Under the pieces are notes generated by a model, which ran no database searches, was not told the origin of the DNA, and worked only from the letters and a program-made list of their open reading frames with translations. A stretch of 64,000 nt of DNA from Lampris incognitus (lineage: Eukaryota > Chordata > Actinopteri > Lampriformes > Lampridae). Positions 36,651-62,973 of this stretch are shown here, piece after piece. Numbering within the stretch: the first letter of the stretch is position 1; the number at the start of each line of letters is the position of its first letter. The position numbers and the translations under genes are program-made. Location: positions 143,520,690 to 143,584,689 of the forward strand of contig NC_079211.1 in assembly GCF_029633865.1 (NCBI RefSeq). Reading direction: 5' to 3'.

Positions 36651-39382
36651 ATGAACAGCCTGACGCTCGACCAGAGGTTCGGCGGCCACCCGGACGCTCG
36701 GTGCTGGTACGTAGCGTGGAACCCCGCGGGGACCCTGCTAGCTTCATGCGGCGGCGACCGCGCCATCCGGATATGGGGGAGAGAAGGTAAGAGGAAGCCG
36801 AGGTTCCGTTTATAACAAGGCTGTGCGTTAAGAAGCTTTTCGGCCGACTTCCGCGTTTTTCTTCTTCTTTTGTTTTCAGACGGATCTTGGAAATGCAAGA
36901 GCGTCCTCCAGGATGGACACCAGCGCACCGTCCGGAAGGTGGCGTGGTCCCCCTGCGGGAACTACCTCGCCTCTGCCAGCTTCGACGCGACCACGACCAT
37001 CTGGAAAAAGAAGAATCACGACTTTGAGGTGCGTAGAACCCGATAATGTAATAAACCCCCGATAATGTAATAACTTCCTGATAATGTAATAACCCCCCCC
37101 CCGATAATGTAATAACTTCCTGATAATGTAATAAATGATCCAACTGAGAAAAAACACGTGTGTGGAAGTAGCTTGGAGGTAGCTTTGAGGACATTCGCGC
37201 ATGTCCAACTTTGACCTGTCGGTGGCGCCAGACCTCTCGAGCTTGCGTTGCTTAAACAGTATCGCCACTTGAATCCATTTATGGGTGGTCTGCTGTTAAA
37301 TTACTACAATATTGGGGAATTATTACATTATCAGGACCAGGGAAATGAAGGCTAACCTGATAATGTAACAACGCCCCGTTGATGTGACACATTATTACAT
37401 GATTGGTAAAAAGTTTATTACATTATTGGGAAATGCACTTTATTACATTATCGGGAAGTTATTACATTATCAGGTTTTACTGCATTTTCAATGGACTCAA
37501 GAGCAGATTTTTATTACATTATCGGGGTTATTACATTATTGGGAATTTATTACATTATCAGGTTCTACAAGGTGCGGTGCGTTTGCTGTCTGAAACAAGT
37601 TTGCCCGTTATTAAATCAACCGCAGTGCAGAGACACAGCTACCAGAAATGGCTCGGCATGTTCAGATTTCGTGACTTCTTTTTTTTTGTGACAGATCTAT
37701 CTCTGTTTTTGATTTTTGCTTTCAGTCTTTGACTGTGTTGGAAGGACATGAAAATGAGGTCAAATGTGTGGCCTGGGCACCCTCAGGGAATTTGCTGGCA
37801 ACGTGTAGCCGAGACAAGAGTGTCTGGATTTGGGAAGGTCAGCGTTCGACTGTCACGAATTCAGAAGTGTCCTCTGTGTTCACAGAAAGACACTGGCCAT
37901 CGTTCACTTTATGTGTACCTCGTTAAAAGGTGTGCCTATTCATCCTACAGTGGAATCTGAAACGGTCTCCTCCTTTTGTCTTTCACAGTGGATGAGGAGG
38001 ATGAGTACGAGTGTGTCACTGTTGTGAATTCTCACACGCAAGATGTCAAGCACATAGTGTGGCATCCTACACAGGAGGTATGTCCGTCTACTCCATACAC
38101 CTAAGTGATGCTCACATGTCACCCCAAAGCAATTCTGTTATGCCCAGTGTACCTTCTCAGCTCCTATGCATTCCTTACTTTACTTACTCTTGCAGCTTCT
38201 GGCCTCAGCCAGCTACGACAACAACATTTGTATCTATAAAGAAGTGGATGATGACTGGGAGTGCAGTGCCACCTTGGAAGGACACACATCCACAGTCTGG
38301 AGTTTGTCCTTTGACCCAACTGGACAGAGAATGGCCTCCTGCAGTGATGACCGCACAGTGAAGATTTGGAAAGGATACCCGAATGGAGGTAGACAGGGAT
38401 TTGTTTTGTAAAATTCCGTGTGGACGGTTAATCAGAAAGAGGCGGGTGTAGTATTTCATCTTAACTGTTCATTTCTGTCCTCGTTCAGCAGGAGACATAC
38501 CCTGGAAATGCATTTGCACTCTGTCAGGATTCCATGGACGAGCAGTATACGATGTCGCTTGGTGAGACCCGTCTACCGGTTGAATGACTTTTCTAATCAC
38601 TTCCATTTAAAGTTATGCTGTGGTGAGGTGGGGATGCAGAGCTGCTGCCCTGTATCGGTCTAATTAATTCAGGACAGATAAATTGGCACCACACCCCAAA
38701 TGGAAATCACAAATGTCTTTTCACTTTTTCCCTGCAGTAGGGGATGACTTAGTGGTATGCTTTAGAGTAGGGGTGGAATCTTCTCCAGAAAGGACCGGTG
38801 TGGGTGCAGGTTTTTGTTCCAACCAAGCAGTTACACACCTGATCCCACTAATCAACCAGTAGAGTCTTTGCTGAGGAACTTGATTAGGAGACGCAGGTGT
38901 GTAACTGCTTGGTTGGAACAAAGACCTGCACCCACACCGGCCCTTTGTGCATAAGATTGTCCACCCCTGCTTTAGACGATAATTTTTGAAGTGAAATCCT
39001 AAACTTCAGTAAACCTATTTATACAGCAGTATGGCCAAAGTGTTTCACCATCCCCTGCAGGGATATTCATGGGTCTACACTGACCAGATATCGTATGAAG
39101 TCACTTTGGTAAATTAACCCCTGACCCTTATGCCCATTTATGCTCAGGTGTCAACTAACTAGTGTCCTGGCAACAGCCTGCGGTGATGATGGAGTACGTG
39201 TGTTTAAGGAGGATGAGACAGCTGACCCAGACAGCCCTGTATTCTCCCTGGTTGCCCACGTACCTAAGGCCCACAGCCAAGATGTCAACTGTGTAGCCTG
39301 GAATCCAAAGGAGGCGGGGCTCCTGGCCTCCTGCAGTGATAGCGGAGATATTGCAATATGGAGCTATCAAGAGGAGAACTAA
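36651..39382 (+). CDS. ciao1: ciao1, cytosolic Fe-S assembly WD40 protein, complete
   Basis: WD40 subunit of the CIA targeting complex (with CIAO2B and MMS19) that hands Fe-S clusters to cytosolic and nuclear apoproteins. Exons: 36651-36786, 36880-37028, 37726-37837, 37989-38077, 38196-38388, 38489-38561, 39148-39382. They give 328 aa, near the family's 330-339. Repeated WD blades are visible: [80 protein letters not shown] and others; the protein ends [13 protein letters not shown]. The ATG at 36651 gives [19 protein letters not shown]. Exon 6 has a tandem CAGCAG acceptor. Intron 2 is largely a 535-bp inverted-repeat element beginning at the splice donor, and intron 6 holds a MITE. AATAAA is at 39660-39665. 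The gene converges on snrnp200. Confidence 0.96.
37034..37568. mobile_element. 535-bp inverted-repeat element with clustered ATAATGTAATAA motifs
   Basis: Ends are TAGAACCCGATAATGTAATAA and, inverted, TTATTACATTATCAGGTTCTA. The left arm has five direct GATAATGTAATAA motifs; the right arm has about seven in the opposite direction. The flanks GAGGTGCG (37026-37033) and AAGGTGCG (37569-37576) match at 7 of 8 bases, suggesting a hAT-like 8-bp duplication. The left flank is the ciao1 exon 2 splice donor. Confidence 0.7.
38768..38969. mobile_element. Hairpin MITE, 202 bp, in ciao1 intron 6
   Basis: Long inverted arms share CCGGTGTGGGTGCAGG and GTTCCAACCAAGCAGTTACA. The ends are TAGGGGTGGA and TCCACCCCTG. 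CTTTAGAG (38760-38767) and CTTTAGAC (38970-38977) flank it, a 7/8 match that fits hAT. Confidence 0.82.
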
Positions 39383-39659
39383 ACACAATTACCACGCCTC
39401 ACCTTTCACTCAAGACTCTATCAGTGCAGCTGGTTACGTTTGGATGTACGTAGGACTGAAATTGCTTAGTATTAATTTTGTCCATTACTTCTCATACAAA
39501 AGATTTGATATTTGGAAAAGGTCAGGTCACCAATGTCTGTAAAGCTCCAATGCTCACCTCTAAAATGAATATGCTTCTTATCAAGCCTTGTGCTTCCATG
39601 AACCTGCGTATTTTTATAATGCAATTTAGTCAATTTGTGAAAATGTTTTAAAAGTATTC

Positions 39660-39740
39660 AATAAACAGCATCCTGTTCACTATTCTCAGAACAGTAAATA
39701 ACCATTTTGAGAACTCACAACAGAATTTTGATTCTTTATT
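39660..39740. other. Facing poly(A) signals of ciao1 (+) and possibly snrnp200 (-)
   Basis: AATAAA on the plus strand is at 39660-39665, 278 bases after the ciao1 stop. AATAAA on the minus strand is at 39740-39735, about 1.1 kb after the snrnp200 stop. A closer ATTAAA variant for snrnp200 lies at 40782-40777, so the distal site may not be the main one. Confidence 0.45.
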
Positions 39741-39880
39741 GGAAAAAATATCCATGGCAAACTGCTCTATAAAATTCTAGACCAGTCCAACAAGTACATT
39801 TAATAACGAAAGTCTTACAGCCACGGATATAAGGTTGACAATTTTTCATTAAACTTCACAACACAGAATCAGTAAAATAG

Positions 39881-40390
39881 GGGGCGCCCTGGTGGCTCAC
39901 CTGGGAGAGCGCGTACCACATAAGGAGAGACCTTACAACAGCAGCCTGGGTTCGAATCTGGCTCGGGCTCTTTGCTCCATGTCATCCCCTCTCCCCTGTC
40001 TTTCTACTATCACTGTCAAATCCATCCATTATCCAACCCATTTATCCTGCTCAGGGCTGCGGGGATGCTGGAGCCTATCCCAGCAGTCATTGGGCGGCAG
40101 GCGGGGAGACACCCTGGACAGGCCGCCAGTCTATCACAGGGCCCACACACACACAAAGTCACACCTCGGGACAATTTAGTATGGCCGATTCACCTGACCT
40201 ACATGTCTCTGGACTGTGGGAGGAAAAACATGCAAACTCCATACAACCCAGGACGACCCCCAAGGTTGGACTGCCCCGGGGCTCGAACCTAGGACTTTCT
40301 TGCTGTGAGGCGACTGCGCTAACCACTGCGCCACCGTGCCGCCCATCACTGTCAAAGGTGGAAAATAATCTAAAAAAAAAAAAAATCCGT
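39881..40390 (+). mobile_element. tRNA-headed SINE (second family), interrupted by another SINE
   Basis: The head GGGCGCCCTGGTGGCTCACC, with AGAGCGCGTACC and B-box GGGTTCGAATCTGGC, looks tRNA-derived. It is split at 40021 by a minus-strand SINE and resumes to a short A-rich tail at about 40390. It sits between ciao1 and snrnp200. Confidence 0.75.
40021..40344 (-). mobile_element. tRNA-headed SINE nested in another SINE
   Basis: Same family as 31877-32283, reverse orientation. ATCACTGTCAAA is duplicated at 40009-40020 and 40345-40356, a perfect 12-bp target-site duplication inside the outer SINE. Confidence 0.88.
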
Positions 40391-40848
40391 AAAATACCCC
40401 TTTCATAAGACTAAATTCAATGCATGGATTGAAATATACTGTTGTTACCACTGTGTGAATGCTGGAGAAGTTTGTGATAACTCCTAAGGGAATTGTTTGA
40501 AGATTGGAACAATTTCAAATATTTTTTTTTAAAGAATATTAATTAATAATAAAAAAAAGCTCAGTTTGGGGCTTTAATAACAGTATCACAATGACAAGCA
40601 GACTTTCCAATGTACCACTGAAACATCTTAATGTGAACTAACAGATCCTATACATGATTCTGGACTGGTGGAAATTGGAAATATGACAACTTGACTGACA
40701 ACTCATAGAAGTGCCCTTGTTTTTTAGTAACAAACGCAGGGAAGACGCTGGCATACTTAAAAACAAGTGAATTTAGTTTAATATGTACAGAAAAACTCTG
40801 AGCCAACTTATGACTTGAGCAACATGTTCGAAGGCTTCAATGATCTGA

Positions 40849-56421
<15,573 letters not shown>

Positions 56422-56720
56422 GGCGGATTTGCTGTAACGCTAGCTGTGTTAGCTAGTTTGCCGAACTTTTACTCAACGACGTCCAGTCCGATAACCAACC
56501 CCGAACTGTCAGTTATTTTCCCTGCGTGATTTATGGCAGCGTACGGGGCATTGGCCTACCTGTTAATATGACCTCTACCATACGATATCACTTGAACCCT
56601 GGGTTTCGTAAATGAAGTGCGTGTTTGATACGTTGAACGGCACGGCTAACGCACGAGCATAAAACAATCCCTCGCAATTGCTTCCGCTTCCGGGTCGAAG
56701 ATCCAAGCGACTAATAAACA
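56422..56720 (-). promoter_or_regulatory. snrnp200 promoter region
   Basis: Unmethylated-type CpG content and housekeeping-type motifs (TTCCGG near 56690, GCGCGT-like steps) lie directly upstream of the ATG at 56421 (context CCGCCATGG). No TATA is seen. Confidence 0.4.
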
Positions 56721-57394
56721 AAGGGGAGGGGGGGGGGTCCGCCAGTAAACCGAGAGAAGAAGAAGGGTCAGCGTGGGATGGAAAACTGAGCTCGGTCGGT
56801 GCCCTCATTGGCGGTCTTTTTCTTATTCCTTTAATTGTATTGGCGGTTAGCAAACAGATTTCGGGCTCATTGCCGCCACCGACTGATCCGGAGTGTGAAC
56901 TACAGCACGACCCTTATTTAGTAACGCGATTATTTCCACTCTTCAAAAACCCTCTTCAAAGCCCCCTTTGCTGCTTTATACGCCTCCCTGCTCATCCTCC
57001 ACACCCAATCACCTTCTTCTTCTCCTTTTTCCAATGACTAGTTAAAATAATAATAAGTCCTTCACACCCATTTCCCACTCTGCTGTAACTTCTCTACTTC
57101 ACAGGTTTCTGAGGGGGACTAAAAGCCTCTCTCAGCAGCTGCACACCTTCTCCAGAAACTCCCACAACACCCAGAAATGTCCTCGCTGCATCTACAATTA
57201 CATCAATTCTCTCAGATTTTCTTTCTACGCCAGCAGTAACGGTTAATTACCAAAAGGCCAAAAACTTCATCTGGTCCTTACAAAAGCAAAACTCAGCATG
57301 CTTCCTGACTGACTTGCCCCCCTTAGCTTCTTGTCTCTCGTCATTTTCGCTTCTGTCCATTCTCTTAGCAGTTACAGCATACGACAATCCCTCT
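56721..57394. other. Intergenic stretch, nothing recognised
   Basis: Pyrimidine-rich sequence with CTTCTTCTTCTC stretches and remnants that look LINE-like (the segment around 57100-57300). No frame or border can be supported. Confidence 0.4.
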
Positions 57395-57680
57395 TCTGCT
57401 CTCATCTTATCATCAACCCCAGGCCGTCCCCGGGTCCTTTCTGTGCGGAGTTTGCATGTTCTCCTCGTGTCTGCGTGGGTCTCCTCCCGGCGCTCCAGTT
57501 TCCTCCCACCATGAAAAAGACATGCATGCTAAGGTTAATACTCCTGTCTGTGTCCCTGACCAAGGCGATGGAAAGAACTGGAGTTGGTCCCCGGGCGCTG
57601 CAGCTGACCACTGCTCCTATACAATAGGATGGGTTAAATGCAGAGAACAAATTCGTTGTAAGAATACAATGACAAAAGAT
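57395..57680 (+). mobile_element. 5'-truncated SINE
   Basis: Same body as 21505-21830 but in plus orientation: GGAGTTTGCATGTTCTCC, GTCTGCGTGGGTCTCCTCC, GTTGGTCCCCGGGCGCTGCA, ending in an A-rich tail. Confidence 0.78.
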
Positions 57681-57696
57681 AAAGTGGCTTTCTGTC

Positions 57697-58609
57697 TTAT
57701 TCACATTTCACATTCTCTTCCTTAATTCTTTCTGGACACCATGCTGACCCCATATCATGAGCTCCCTTGCAGTGCAGGCACTGTGCTTGCGCTTTCTCAA
57801 TTTTCCAATTTTCCACATTGCAGTTGTCCTTCCCACATTGCCCACATCGTCTGACTCCATCACATACTGCTGCGACATGTCCATATTCATTACAGCAAAA
57901 ATATCTGAGAGGAGCTCTCTCATATAGCCTCACACTGTAACTCGCATAATCAAGGTACATTCTTTGCAGCGACTCCCCTTCAAAAGTCAGACACAGAGAA
58001 TTACTCTCCTCCTTCACCCCTTCTCGGAATCTAGTCTTTCGTCTTGCCTCCCTCACACCTGCAACATCCCAAAATGTCTCAGCCCCCGCTGACAGTGGCA
58101 CGCCACTTATCATTCCCTTCTTCTTTGCTTTTAATCTGAGCGGGAAGCGAGTCACACGGAGAGACCTTCTAAACACCTTGATTTTAAGGGCTCTATCTCT
58201 CCTACGCTTTGAGATACAATCAATGATAACCGTCCCACTTCTAGTTATCCTGATCTGTTGTACATCTCCAAATGTTCTCCCTGCAAACATTCTGACCTCA
58301 TGTGGGCCCTTGAAAATATCCTCTCGTCACGGCTGCCATCCCAACAAGATACAGCAGCGACTGACTAGAATCACTTGAGTAATCTGACGTATTCTCCTCG
58401 CTTTTCTTATTTTCAAACCCTCTCATGTCCCCCTTTTTGTTTCCAGTTTCACTCTTCGAGTCCGACGTCATTCCCTCCCCCCTCCCCTCACCTTTTCTTC
58501 CTACCTCACTGGCTGTGTTCACAAAAGTTAGTTTTATTTTCCCATTTATGAAAAGACAAAAAAGTCTACTGGCCCTGGTGTTTGTACAGTACAACAGAAA
58601 AACAAGCAT
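57697..58609 (-). mobile_element. Zinc-knuckle gag-like ORF1 relic, probably of an I/Nimb-type LINE
   Basis: The main minus-strand frame (58290-57697) has a basic N-terminal half and then Cys-His knuckles: FCCNEYGHVAAVC, RCGQCGKDNCN and QCLHCKGAHDMGSAWC. This pattern is usual in ORF1 of I/Nimb-like non-LTR elements. An acidic, Ser-rich frame upstream (58609-58298) seems to belong to it. It looks broken, with at least one break, and no reverse transcriptase follows. An LTR gag origin is less likely but not excluded. Confidence 0.6.
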
Positions 58610-59913
58610 AAGAATGTTACGTTTTTATGGTTTTACCATAGTCCATTTTCGTACGAGCAGTCAGCCTTTTTTTTTGTTGTTGGGATAATTGAAGATTACA
58701 TAGGAGTAAAAACATAACATAAACCAAGACTTGAATTGCCAAAAGCCTCGGGCAGATGGTGACTAACTGGAATAGGTCTGATATGAGAATAAACCATCGC
58801 AGTGTTGACCTCATCAAATGCTGCGGTACACTTTCATTCTGAATATCCTTGTGGAGAAGAAGTCGAGATATTTTTCTCTTGAGGTTACGATAACAACCGG
58901 CATGGGCAGAATGTGATCTGTGACTGACAGAATATGGCGGTGTCAGCTTGTGAACAAAGAACACAGGCTGTGTGAGCATGTGTTCTGCCCGTAGAGTTTA
59001 ATTGGCAAATCCCTGGGAGCAACACACTGCTCCAGTTCTGCACCACATACATATCTTTCAAGCTCTGTCAGAGGAGCACACTGTTCTGAAGCTCGGTCTC
59101 AGTCCCCGGCCTGTTCGCTCTGACTCACAATTACGGCACGGCGCGTGAAACGAAACCAGTAAAGACAAGTCTGCTCAGAACTTGATCGTTAGACATTCTT
59201 TTAGACTGGATGCATCTGGGAAGACCAATGAACCTTGGCTTTTTTCAAAGCCGTCGAAGAGAAACGATCGGTGGCTGTTATCTGGAACCGCTATTATCGG
59301 CCTAACCGAATGCAGCCTAAAATAGAAAGCGTGACGGCAGCGTGGGTGGGAAAAGGGGCGGCGGAAGCGCCAGTGGTCTTTGTCTGAAAATGGCTATTGG
59401 CATCCTCGGTGCACATTTGGCGCTTTCATTTTGAGCTAATGTGCCAATTCACGCCCAAGTATCCTATTAGACAGTGTCTATGGAACAATATATCAATATG
59501 AAATTGTCAATTAGTTAATAAGCCCTACAGGAAGTCCAGCATACCTATCAGTTTCACGCTGTAAGAAATCCCCACACCGAGGTAGCTGCAAATGCTCGAT
59601 ATGTCAGTTGAAGAAAGTAAGCTGTTGAAAGCATCTGACCCCACATGTGGTTGAGGTTCAGCCTTGTTGATCTTCTTGGATTAAGTTCCTCTTTTTTTTT
59701 GTGTGTGGTCATAAACAACTTGCTTAAGGACCGCACCAGGCTCAAGTCTCTACATTAGGTATGCGGATTATGGTTATGGGTATGTGCATTAATTATGTCT
59801 CATAGTTTTTACATTATTCTCATTTGCAGGGGTCATTGTGACAAATTATCACTGTTTATGAACTCAAACATATCAAACAACACATAAAACACACAAAATA
59901 GTTACCATTAGTG
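58610..59913. other. Intergenic stretch before the slc20a1 3' end
   Basis: No gene recognised. Short open frames lack splice borders and homology. The slc20a1 3' UTR probably ends near the minus-strand AATAAA at 59919-59914. Confidence 0.45.
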
Positions 59914-60336
59914 TTTATTTCACAATATAAATTCTTACAAAGGTCTTTTTCTTTTTCAATCATACTTTACTTGATTATTGATAAATCCAACCATTTTACA
60001 AAATATTTTCAAGATTACAGGTTATATAGTTCCTTTCAGGATGTCTGAATCGTGCTAATAGGTCCCTCCCGTAAGATGTCATTTCTGTTCGCACAACATC
60101 CTTATCATATTACATTTTGGTCATCACGAGGAAGGCTGCAACATTATAGGCTGTAGCTACGATTAAGCCGAACTTGAAATTTACAAAAAGAAAAAAAAAC
60201 TTAGAAAAATAAAAATAGTGGAATCTTTAAATACAGCTTTCAACAATGGTCAGTCAAAAACAAAAAAGGGTCCTGTTTGTGCAGTGTGTCCGCCGAAGTC
60301 GGTGCGCGTTACCAAGCTGGCCGGATGCTGGGAGTC

Positions 60337-62973
60337 TCACAGGATAACATGAACGAAGAGGGCCATGATCGCCGCGCTGATGAGCCCGGAGATGGGAACG
60401 GTGACGAACCAGGCGATGAAGATGTTCCTGAACAGATGCCAGTCGACCGCCTTCCTGGAGCGCAGCCACCCCACAGCGACCACGGAGCCGACCTGGATGC
60501 ACAGAGCACGCAAAGCTGCTCAGCAGAGGCCACGTAGCTTTCGAAAAACTGACCACAACATTATTTCATAGTACGCAACTGAAGGTTGTGCGCATGAGCG
60601 TCGTTTATACGTGTTTGGGGTGAAACGGGTTCGCTACCTTGCAGTGGGTTGTGCTGATGGGAAGGCCGATATTGGATGCCACCACTACTGTGAGTGCTGA
60701 AGCCAGTTCAATGCTGAAACCACTAGTGTGAAAGAAAATACGTTACCGGTTAGAGCGATTGATGAATCTTTGTTTGTGGAGGTCGGAAAAAAAAAAAAAG
60801 GTTTGTGACTTGATCAAGCCACACACGCCGAGTCGCTGAATGTAAGCGAATTGAGGCTGTCAATACGATGTGAAACGATACTGAATGAGCGCCGTGACGA
60901 GGATGAAGAGAGTGTATGGTGTACCTGGAGGGTGTGATAGGGGTGAGGTCCTTCCCCATAGTCTGGATAACCCTTTTCCCCCACACCCAGAGCCCGATGC
61001 AGATGCCCACTCCTCCGTACAAGAGCAACCAGATTGGCGTGGGTGCGTTGGATACCACCGAACCACTCTCGTACAGCAGCCAGAGAGCCACCAGTGGACC
61101 AATTGCGTTGCTGTTGGAGTAACATAGATTGCATAAGTCCCCCCAAATTAGCAACTTATATGCAACCAACCCCCCAACCCCCCAAGAGTACTACCCTTGC
61201 CTACCTGACATCATTCCCTCCATGAGCGAAGGAGCCAAAACACGCTGTGAGAATCTGGAGAAACTGGAAAATCATGGCGACCGCTGGTTGGTCGACCTCT
61301 AGCTCATCCTCCTCCACAACGAGGTCTCTGTTACTCTCTGGCGCCACACTACCGTCCTTCACCGGTGTGCCGTCTGTTACCGCCACGCTGTAGCTGCTGA
61401 AGCTGCTGCAGCTGCTGTGGCTGTACACCCTTGACCGTCTCTGAAGCCCGCCATCCAGCTCCTTGTACTTAGGGTCACCTTGAATGCCGTAGATGGCCAT
61501 GGTGTAAGATGTGTAGCTGTTGTTGCGGCGGATGGGCCTCGCTTCTGCATCGGAGTCGCCGATGCAGTCGCCGACCTTGGCCATGTGAAGCTTGTGCAGC
61601 AGGTCTTTGTAGAGCCCGGAGTCTTTGTGGATCGTGTGGGACCTTCCGCTGTGAGGATCAGTGATGGTCATGGGGCCGAAAATGCCATTAAGCCCTGCGT
61701 AAAAAGGGTGATACCTTATTCAAATTAAACAAGTTAATTGTATTTAACCTCCCCCAAGTGACATTTGGAGTCAGATTCAAACAATTTAAGATAGGTGGAG
61801 AAAAGAATTGATTATTTTTGAGGGATTTTATGCAGATCTCACCATTGCTGACATCCAAGTCTTTGGTGTCCATATCTTTATTGTCTAAATCGGCTTCCTC
61901 TGAGCCACCGAGTCTGAAAGCCACCCTCTGACTGTCTTCTGGAGGGGTCTGGGGTTCAGGGTCACAAGGGTCGGAGCGCTGCTCCGCTGAGACGCTTGAG
62001 GAGTTCTCCATCACTACCGTTTCGGAGGGATTAGCCTCCAATTCACCTAATGGACAAAGATCAGGGAACCAAACGGCAAGATGTATTGGCAGAGCTGTCC
62101 AAAGGCTTCCACCTGCTTTCTTCGACAATATCAGAATCAGAATCCACTTAATTGGCCAAGTGTGCGTATGCAGACGAGGAATTTGACTCAGCTTCTAACG
62201 CTTGCAGACGTCACTCAAAACAAAAAACAAAAAACAGAAGAACGAACAAAAAAGACAAAAGCAGAAGAAATAAATGGAATAACAAACAGGACACTGGAGA
62301 CCAGCACGCACGCACAACAGGGCTGTTGCTACTATACAGTCTTGTTATGGTTGAGTCATCAACAACCTAAGTCCACATATTATACCATATTGCATATATC
62401 ATATATGGCACATACACCATACCACAACTCCCCAACCCCCCATGCCCACATACAATGCTATATACTCCCACTATATTATGTTGTTGTGTTGTGTAAATTG
62501 TGTAAACACAACATCCATTGCACGCTGTCCGTCTTGGGAGAGAGGTCCCTCCTCCGCTGCTCTCCCTGAGGTTCCTCCCTGTTTTTTTCTCCTTGTTAAA
62601 GGTTGTTTTTAGGGAGTTGTTCCTTATCCCATGTGAGGGTCCAAGGACAGGATGTTGTGTTGCTGTAAAGCCCACTGAGGCAAATATGCAATTTGTGATA
62701 TTGGGCTGTATAGAAATAAAATTGACTTGACCTGCTGTGACAGAATCATTTATGACACTGAAATAGTAGGCAAATAGGCGTCACTGAATATTGCCACAGC
62801 TATTAGCCATCATGGGCCCTTTGCCAGTTGTGATATGATTATATTTTACTCACGTTTTATCTTTTTTCTGAGGCGTGGACAGACAACAAACCACACAACG
62901 ACAGCGGTGATGAGGGCGCAGCTCAGGGAAATGCACAGTGTACCCCACCACGGCACTCTGTCGAAACCCAGCA
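60337..62973 (-). CDS. slc20a1: slc20a1 (PiT-1), sodium-dependent phosphate transporter, 3' part only
   Basis: Plasma-membrane Na+/phosphate symporter and, in mammals, a gammaretrovirus receptor. Exons in the window: 62973-62854, 62046-61843, 61694-61205, 61110-60925, 60722-60638, 60492-60337. They join in frame to 412 codons. The first visible exon carries [12 protein letters not shown] and a membrane span, then a basic [11 protein letters not shown]. The large intracellular loop follows, with [37 protein letters not shown] and [15 protein letters not shown]. The C-terminal PD001131-type repeat has [62 protein letters not shown], then [12 protein letters not shown] to the end VHVIL. The N-terminal half lies beyond position 64000. 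A minus-strand AATAAA is at 59919-59914. Which fish copy (a or b) it is cannot be decided. Confidence 0.94.
62128..62735. repeat. Cluster of dispersed repeats in a slc20a1 intron
   Basis: A scrap beginning ATCAGAATCAGAATCCACTT (as near 29148) is followed by A-rich sequence. A copy of the TTATCCGATGCAAGGGTC family then runs from 62515 to 62735 (CTGTCCGTCTTGGGAGAGAG, GGTTGTTTTTAGGGAGTTGT, GTGATATTGGGCTGTATAG). Confidence 0.7.

Noticed and set aside
60254-60556. 100-codon frames on both strands over the last slc20a1 exon
   Set aside because: Shadows of the real frame, which reads [12 protein letters not shown] to the conserved end.
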